Source: Acidimicrobiia bacterium (GTDB lineage Bacteria > Actinomycetota > Acidimicrobiia > Spongiisociales > ZC4RG35). From it: 64,000 nt of DNA. The position numbers and the translations under genes were made by a program. Location of the stretch: assembly GCA_025928935.1 (NCBI GenBank), contig JAICNB010000005.1:1-64000 (forward strand). Direction: 5' to 3'. The notes beneath the pieces were generated by a model. That model worked only from the letters and a program-made list of their open reading frames with translations, was not told the origin of the DNA and did not search any database. Positions 58,173 to 64,000 of this stretch are shown here, piece by piece (position 1 is the stretch's first letter; each line of letters starts with the position of its first letter).

Positions 58173-58624
58173 TCCGCCGGTACGCCCTCGGGGCCGGGCT
58201 AGCCATCCTGGTGGTCACCATCGACGCGCTCACCAAGCGTTGGGCCTCGATCGAGCTGGCCGACGGCGACATCGTGCTGATCCCGAACTTCCTGGTGCTC
58301 ACTTTCACGGAGAACCCCGGCGCCGCCTTCTCCATGTTCGAGAACGCGGGCCCCTTCCTGGGCACCACCGCACTCGTGGTCAGCGCAGTCATTCTCTGGT
58401 CTCTCCGCCGCGAGCGCCCGGTCTTGGAGACCGTCGCCTACGGGCTGATCGTTGGTGGGGCGTTGGGAAATGTCGTCGACAGGATCTTCCGCGGGCCGGG
58501 ACTCCTCGACGGCAAGGTGATCGACTGGATCGACCTCTGGTGGATCCCGACCTTCAACGTCGCGGACATGTCGATCACGATCGCGGTCGGGCTGCTACTG
58601 ATACATGCGTGGCAGACGCGCTGA
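58154..58624 (+). CDS. lspA: Lipoprotein signal peptidase (start uncertain; alternative ATG 58082)
   Basis: LTKRWASIELADG, FTENPGAAFSMF, GGALGNVVDRIFRG, VIDWIDLWWIPTFNVADMSI. Confidence 0.88.
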   Translation: MRTQGLIRRYALGAGLAILVVTIDALTKRWASIELADGDIVLIPNFLVLTFTENPGAAFSMFENAGPFLGTTALVVSAVILWSLRRERPVLETVAYGLIVGGALGNVVDRIFRGPGLLDGKVIDWIDLWWIPTFNVADMSITIAVGLLLIHAWQTR

Positions 58625-59529
58625 GACTCGAGGTGCCACAACGCCTCGATGGCGATCGCGTCGACAAGGCGCTGGCCGAGATGTTGGAGTTGAGCCGGGC
58701 CCGGGCCAGAGCCCTGATCGACCAGGGAGTCCTGATCGATGGAGCGCCGGCGCGCCCCAGCGACCGGGTGCGGGCCGGTGGGGTGCTAGTGACTCCATTG
58801 CCGACGGAATCCGGTGGGCTGGAGCCCGAGGCCATCGAGCTCCGCGTGGTCCACGAGGACCCCGACCTGATCGTGGTGGACAAGCCGGCCGGCCTCGTCG
58901 TGCATCCCGGCTCGGGACATCGCGGGTCCACCCTTGCAGCCGGCCTTCTCCATCGCTACCCCGAATTGGAGGGGGTGGGCGACCCGGGGCGATGGGGGCT
59001 GGTGCACCGTCTCGACCGTGACACGTCCGGCCTTCTCCTCGTGGGCCGCACCAGGTTCGCCTTCGACAGGCTGAGGGCCGATCTGGCGGCGCGCCGCATC
59101 AGTCGTGTCTATACCGCCTTGGTCCATGGCGGCTTCTCCACCCCGACAGGGACGATCGATGCGCCGATCGGGGCGGACCCGTCGAGACCCACTCGACGCG
59201 CAGTCGTGGCTGGAGGCAAGCCCGCCGTGACCCATTACGAGGTCCTCGAATATTTCCCCGAGAGCGGTCTCTCCTTTCTCGAGGTCGCGCTCGGCACGGG
59301 TCGAACCCATCAGATCAGGGTGCATCTCGCCGCGATCGATCATCCCGTGGTAGGGGACAAGACCTACTCGACGTTGCGGGGTCCGCCCAAGAGCACACGC
59401 CTTTTTCTTCACGCCCATCGGCTCGGACTGTCCCACCCGATCAGTGGCAACCTGGTCAGCTTCGTGTCGCCGCTTCCTCCCGACCTCGTCGCGGTCCTGG
59501 AATCTGTGCGCGAACCGGAGCACGGGTAG
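58609..59529 (+). CDS. rluD: RluD-family pseudouridine synthase with S4 domain
   Basis: LIVVDKPAGLVVHPGSGH, GLVHRLDRDTSGLLLVGRT, GRTHQIRVHLAAIDHPVVGDKTY; GTG start. Confidence 0.9.
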   Translation: MADALRLEVPQRLDGDRVDKALAEMLELSRARARALIDQGVLIDGAPARPSDRVRAGGVLVTPLPTESGGLEPEAIELRVVHEDPDLIVVDKPAGLVVHPGSGHRGSTLAAGLLHRYPELEGVGDPGRWGLVHRLDRDTSGLLLVGRTRFAFDRLRADLAARRISRVYTALVHGGFSTPTGTIDAPIGADPSRPTRRAVVAGGKPAVTHYEVLEYFPESGLSFLEVALGTGRTHQIRVHLAAIDHPVVGDKTYSTLRGPPKSTRLFLHAHRLGLSHPISGNLVSFVSPLPPDLVAVLESVREPEHG

Positions 59530-59556
59530 ATCGGTGGCAGCGATAGCGTTCCGGTC

Positions 59557-60387
59557 GTGACCCAGGATCACGCCACAGCTGCCCCGGTCTGTTATCGCCA
59601 CCCCGACCGGAGCACCCTGCTCAGCTGCAGCCGGTGTGGGCGCCCCATCTGCTCGTCATGCTCGGTCGACGCCGCGGTTGGGCAGAGATGCCCCGACTGC
59701 CTGCGGGAGGAAGGCGCACAGCGGGTCGTTCCCACCGGCCCGAGACGACGTCAGTCGGCGCTGGCCGGCGCCCCGGCCACGGCGGTCTTCATCGGTCTGG
59801 CGGTGGTCTTCTTCCTGCTGCGATTCACCGATCTGCAGGACGACGTGTTTCAGATGTTCGCCCAGAGCAACGCAGCGATCGAGGATGGGGAGTGGTGGCG
59901 GATATTCACCGTCGTCCTGCTGCATGGCTCTCTCACCCACATCATCTTCAACATGTGGGCTCTCTATGTGCTGGGCCCGCAGATAGAGCGTGGGGTGGGC
60001 ACCTGGCCTTTCGTCACCCTGTTCCTCGCCGCGGCCGGTGTCGGCGGCGCCTTCGCCTACTTTCTGGGCAACCCTGGGGATGTCGCGGTCGGAGCATCGG
60101 GCGCCATCTTCGGTCTGTTCGGCATCTGGCTCAGCTGGGCTGTCCATCGGAGGAACACCGCCTACGGTCGTGCCCTGTTGGGTCAGCTCGCCTTCTTGCT
60201 GGTCATCAACGCCGGGATCGCGTTCGTCTTCCCGACGATCTCCTGGCAGGCTCACCTCGGCGGTCTGATCGCGGGTTTCGTCATCGGCGAGATCTGGTCC
60301 CGGATCCAGGGGCCCAACGCAGATGCGATGAGGGCTTGGGTCGGGCTGGCGGTGGCGGTGTTGGCCGCCCTCTCCGTTGCGGTCTGA
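59557..60387 (+). CDS. Rhomboid family intramembrane protease with N-terminal zinc-binding (B-box-like) domain
   Basis: CYRHPDRSTLLSCSRCGRPICSSCSVDAAVGQRCPDC; LLHGSLTHIIFNMWALYVLG, VGASGAIFGLFG, QAHLGGLIAGFVIG. Confidence 0.92.
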   Translation: MTQDHATAAPVCYRHPDRSTLLSCSRCGRPICSSCSVDAAVGQRCPDCLREEGAQRVVPTGPRRRQSALAGAPATAVFIGLAVVFFLLRFTDLQDDVFQMFAQSNAAIEDGEWWRIFTVVLLHGSLTHIIFNMWALYVLGPQIERGVGTWPFVTLFLAAAGVGGAFAYFLGNPGDVAVGASGAIFGLFGIWLSWAVHRRNTAYGRALLGQLAFLLVINAGIAFVFPTISWQAHLGGLIAGFVIGEIWSRIQGPNADAMRAWVGLAVAVLAALSVAV

Positions 60388-60433
60388 CGGTTCCTGAGCT
60401 CAGAGAGGGCGTCGCCGTGGATCGGGTCCTGTC

Positions 60434-61900
60434 GTGCCATCCTTGAGCCGAATGACGGTCCCCAGGTCCATCCTCTCCCGGGAGCTCCTCCCCGCTTCGA
60501 TCGCCATATACACCACGATCGCCATCGTCGCCTTCGAGGGCCTGGCCGTGACCGCGGCGTTGCCCGATCTCACCGCCGAGCTCGGGGATGTCGAGCTCCT
60601 GCCATGGGTGATCACGGGCTTCTTGCTCGCCTCAGGGGTGGCCACCGCCATCGCCGGATCGTTCATCGACTCCCTGGGGACCTCCACCGTCTTTCGGTGG
60701 GCCACCATCGGGTTCGCCGCCGCGTCCCTTGCTGCTGCTGCCTCCGATTCCATGCCGTTGCTCGTCGCCACCCGGGTGTTGCAGGGGGCGACGGGCGGAG
60801 CCCTCATCTCGGTAGGCGTCGGGGCGGTGGCCCTGGTCTACCCCAGCCAGTTGATGGGACGCGCCTTCGCCGCCAACTCCAATGTGTGGGGGGTGATGGG
60901 CTTCGCCGGCCCTGCCCTCGCCGCCGCCCTGCTCCAGGTCGGATCGTGGCGTTGGATCTTCCTCGTCATGGTCCCGATCGCGGCGGCCGCCCTCATCGCC
61001 GGCTGGCGCACGTTGCCCGGTCCGGTCGAGCCCGCCCCCCTTCGTGTCGATTGGATCGCGGTGGCCTTGCTCGTGATGACCGTCGGCTCCCTGCTCGCCA
61101 CGGTCTCCTTCCTCTCGTCGGCGGCGCTGCTGCCCGCCATCGTCATGATCGTGAGTGGCTGGTTGCTGTGGCAGCGGATGACCCGCGACCGTTCCAGCCT
61201 GCTCGACCGTCGGTTCATCGGCGACTATCCCTATCGGCAGCTGGCCGCGGTGGCGGCCTTGACCCTGGTGGCGATCATGGGGCTCGCCACCTATCTCCCG
61301 GTGTACGTGAGAGGTGCACGTGGGGCATCGGTCGCCGCCGCAGCCTGGTCGGTGCTCTGGCTGACGATCGGCTGGACCGTCGCCGCCAACATCGCGGGGA
61401 GGGTCACAGATCGGGTCGAGGAGCGGTCGGTGATGAGGGTGGGCGTGCTCGTGGGGATCCCGGCGATCGCTGCCGCGTGGGCGGCAGTCGCCTTCGCCGC
61501 CCCGCTCCCGGTGATCTATGCCACCTATTTCGCCATGGGCACCGCCGTTGGGGCGGTGACCAACTCCGCACTGCAAATGGTCCGGCTCGCCGTCGCTCCG
61601 AGCCTTGCCGGTCGTGCGACGTCTGCTCATGCCTTCAGCCGCACGGTGGGGATGTCGGTCGGCGCCGGTCTGGCCGGTGGGGTCATCCTGGCCACGGTGG
61701 CCAGGACGGTCGGCGATGTCTCCACTGTCAGGGATGCCCTGGCAGGCGACACGTCGGATCTGGCAGGTGCCGCCGTCGATGCCCTGGCCAATGGCGTCTC
61801 CATCGCCCATGCCGTGAGCCTCGGGATCATGATCGTGACCCTGGTCCCACTCCACCGGTTGATGACCGGGCCACCCTTGATCGGGGAGCAGGGTATTTGA
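60434..61900 (+). CDS. MFS transporter (DHA2-like, multidrug efflux type)
   Basis: LEGLAVTAALPDLTAELG..., ATRVLQGATGGALISVGVGAV; many TM segments; exact start uncertain. Confidence 0.85.
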   Translation: MPSLSRMTVPRSILSRELLPASIAIYTTIAIVAFEGLAVTAALPDLTAELGDVELLPWVITGFLLASGVATAIAGSFIDSLGTSTVFRWATIGFAAASLAAAASDSMPLLVATRVLQGATGGALISVGVGAVALVYPSQLMGRAFAANSNVWGVMGFAGPALAAALLQVGSWRWIFLVMVPIAAAALIAGWRTLPGPVEPAPLRVDWIAVALLVMTVGSLLATVSFLSSAALLPAIVMIVSGWLLWQRMTRDRSSLLDRRFIGDYPYRQLAAVAALTLVAIMGLATYLPVYVRGARGASVAAAAWSVLWLTIGWTVAANIAGRVTDRVEERSVMRVGVLVGIPAIAAAWAAVAFAAPLPVIYATYFAMGTAVGAVTNSALQMVRLAVAPSLAGRATSAHAFSRTVGMSVGAGLAGGVILATVARTVGDVSTVRDALAGDTSDLAGAAVDALANGVSIAHAVSLGIMIVTLVPLHRLMTGPPLIGEQGI

Positions 61901-61917
61901 CCCACCTGCTACCTTGA

Positions 61918-64000
61918 ATGACAGCCGTGTCATTCGCCCACCTGCACGTCCACACCGAGTATTCGATGCTCGACGGTGCGGCCCGGATCAAGGACGTCGT
62001 GGCGGCGGCCGCGGCGGATGGCCAGCCCGCCCTGGCCATCACAGATCACGGCGTCCTCTACGGCGTGGTCGATTTCGTCAAGGAGGCGAAGACGGCCGGG
62101 ATCAAGCCCATCATCGGCACGGAGGCGTACCTGACGGAGGGCTCCAGGTTCGATCGACCGGTGGGAAACGCGAACCGCCGATTCCACATGAATCTCATTG
62201 CCTGGAACGACGTCGGGTATCGCAACCTGCTCCAACTGTCCTCCCGCGCCTTCCTCGAGGGCTATTACTACAAGCCGAGGATGGACCTCGACCTCCTGGC
62301 AGAGCATGCCGAGGGGATCCTCGCCACCTCCGGTTGCCTCGGTGGGATGGTGGCCCAACATCTGGCACCCGACTCCCTGAGCGAGGAGGGCAACAAGGGC
62401 CAGGTCAGGGATTTCGATGCCGCGCTCGCCGCCGCGGCTCGTTTCCAGGACATCTTCGGCAAGGACAACTTCTTCATCGAGATCCAGGACCACGGGCTGG
62501 CGGCTCAGAGGGCGATCATGCCCGACCTCCTCGAGATCTCGACCAAGGTCGGAGCCCCGCTGCTGGCCACGAACGATGCCCACTACACGGCGCAGACGGA
62601 GCACGAGGCTCACGATGTCCTCCTCTGCATCCAGACCGGGTCCCTGCGGGCGGAGACCGGGCGTCTTCGCTTCGACAGCAGCGACTTCTACCTCAAGACC
62701 GCCGCCGAAATGCGCCGCCTCTTCCCCGAAGACACCTATCCCGGCGCCTGCGACAACACCCTGGCCATTGCCGAGCGCTGCTCGGTCGACCTCGACTTCG
62801 GGCGCATCCTCCTGCCCAGCTTCCCGGTGCCTTCGGGAGAGACCGAAGTCAGCTATCTGCGAAAGCTGGTCGAACAGGGTGCGACCGATCGCTATGGGCC
62901 GGCCGCAGGGGCGGAAGTCTGGGACCGGGTGGAGCACGAGCTCAAGATCATCGAAGAGATGGGGTTCCCCGCCTACTTCCTCATCGTCTGGGACCTGATC
63001 CGCCATGCCCGGGAGAACGGGATCCGTGTCGGGCCCGGCCGTGGCTCGGCGGCCGGCTCCATCGTTTCCTATTGCCTGCGCATCACCGACATCGACCCGC
63101 TGGCGTATGGGCTCATCTTCGAGCGCTTCCTGAACCCGGGACGCCGTCAAATGCCGGACATCGACATGGACTTCGACGAGCGCTATCGGGCGGAGATGAT
63201 CAGGTACGCGGCGCAGAAGTACGGTGCCGACAGGGTGGCCCAGATCGTCACCTTCTCCACCATCAAGGGCAAGCAGGCCCTGCGGGACGCGGCCCGCGTC
63301 CTCGGTCACCCGTACGGGGTGGGGGACCGGGTGGCGAAGGCGATGCCTCCGTCGATCTTGGGTCGGGAGGCGACCCTCGAACAGGTCCTCGAGCCACCGG
63401 CGCCCGATGCCGATTCGACGATCAAGGACTGGTACGCCAACGCCCAAGGCCTCCGCGACCTCTATGACGCCGATCCGGCCATCCGCGAGACGGTCGACGC
63501 CGCCCGCGGCCTCGAGGGTCTCCGTCGTCAGGACTCCATCCATGCCGCGGCGGTGGTTATCGCACCCGAGCCGCTGATCAACGTCGTCCCGATCCAGCAG
63601 AAGGGCGAGGGCGCCGAGGTGGTGACCCAATACGAGATGTACGGGGTGGAGTCACTCGGTCTTCTCAAGATGGACTTCCTCGGGCTTCGCAACCTCTCCA
63701 TCATCGAGCGCTGCCTCGAACTGGTCGAGGCGAGCACCGGGCAACGGGTGGACATCGACTCCGTCCCGCTCGACGACCCGAAGACCTTCGAGCTGCTCCA
63801 GTCGGGCAACACCATCGGCGTGTTCCAGCTCGAGGGCAACGCGATGCGGTCATTGATCCGATCCCTGAAGCCGGACTCGTTCAACGACGTGATCGCGCTC
63901 GTGGCCCTGTACCGGCCCGGTCCGATGGGCGCCAACATGCACAACCTCTACGCCGATCGGAAAAATGGCCGCGCGCCGATCGAGGAGCTCCACCCCGCCC
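61918..64000 (+). CDS. dnaE: DNA polymerase III alpha subunit (5' partial, continues beyond window)
   Basis: Not in ORF track (no stop in window). MTAVSFAHLHVHTEYSMLDGAARIKDVV PHP domain; RRQMPDIDMDFDERYRAEMIRYAAQKYG; GVFQLEGNAMRSLIRSLKPDSFNDVIALVALYRPGPM. Confidence 0.95.
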   Translation, partial: MTAVSFAHLHVHTEYSMLDGAARIKDVVAAAAADGQPALAITDHGVLYGVVDFVKEAKTAGIKPIIGTEAYLTEGSRFDRPVGNANRRFHMNLIAWNDVGYRNLLQLSSRAFLEGYYYKPRMDLDLLAEHAEGILATSGCLGGMVAQHLAPDSLSEEGNKGQVRDFDAALAAAARFQDIFGKDNFFIEIQDHGLAAQRAIMPDLLEISTKVGAPLLATNDAHYTAQTEHEAHDVLLCIQTGSLRAETGRLRFDSSDFYLKTAAEMRRLFPEDTYPGACDNTLAIAERCSVDLDFGRILLPSFPVPSGETEVSYLRKLVEQGATDRYGPAAGAEVWDRVEHELKIIEEMGFPAYFLIVWDLIRHARENGIRVGPGRGSAAGSIVSYCLRITDIDPLAYGLIFERFLNPGRRQMPDIDMDFDERYRAEMIRYAAQKYGADRVAQIVTFSTIKGKQALRDAARVLGHPYGVGDRVAKAMPPSILGREATLEQVLEPPAPDADSTIKDWYANAQGLRDLYDADPAIRETVDAARGLEGLRRQDSIHAAAVVIAPEPLINVVPIQQKGEGAEVVTQYEMYGVESLGLLKMDFLGLRNLSIIERCLELVEASTGQRVDIDSVPLDDPKTFELLQSGNTIGVFQLEGNAMRSLIRSLKPDSFNDVIALVALYRPGPMGANMHNLYADRKNGRAPIEELHPA

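Noticed and set aside
57988-58608. N-terminal extension of the pseudouridine synthase ORF
   Set aside because: Out-of-frame reading of the TraR-like gene and lspA; the S4 domain begins just after GTG 58609.
60632-61933. 433-aa minus-strand ORF (and 437-aa plus alternative frame)
   Set aside because: Antisense/alternative frame of the MFS transporter; His/Gly/Asp-rich shadow composition.
61930-63630. 566-aa minus-strand ORF and 517-aa plus-strand alternative-frame ORF (61914..63467)
   Set aside because: Both are high-GC shadow ORFs over dnaE, whose true frame starts at 61918 and has no stop in the window; low-complexity composition and no recognisable domains.

Overview
High-GC actinobacterial chromosomal window, possibly Acidimicrobiia-like (inferred from gene content only). 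Coding density is very high, and I saw no mobile elements, CRISPR arrays or tRNA/rRNA genes. Main blocks: (i) a complete System I cytochrome c maturation operon, ccmABCDEF-H/I-G, on the minus strand, including a 34-aa ccmD missing from the ORF track; (ii) a DEDDh exonuclease/GIY-YIG (UvrC/Cho-like) fusion behind a perfect SOS box; (iii) a glycine betaine/choline-type ABC transporter; (iv) an ArsA/SRPBCC/DUF1232 group; (v) a fabD-fabH-fabG-acpP-fabF cluster; (vi) dinB, DUF3040 and a MerR regulator; (vii) a TgpA-DUF58-MoxR cluster; (viii) a long dcw cluster, mraZ-rsmH-ftsL-ftsI-murE-(no murF)-mraY-murD-ftsW-murG-murC-murB-ftsQ-ftsZ-pgeF-yggS-sepF-yggT-divIVA; (ix) ileS (type 2-like), lspA, an RluD-family gene, rhomboid, MFS and a 5' partial dnaE. 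No wholly new multi-gene system is evident. The most interesting signals are non-coding: a 12-bp perfect inverted repeat enclosing the start codon of a small four-Cys protein, a long hairpin abutting the rsmH (mraW) start codon, a structured ftsZ leader, MraZ boxes laid over a promoter, and the SOS box. Protein-level oddities: a PAF-acetylhydrolase-like protein with a degenerate nucleophile elbow, an IleRS with HYGN in place of HxGH, and a dcw cluster without murF.
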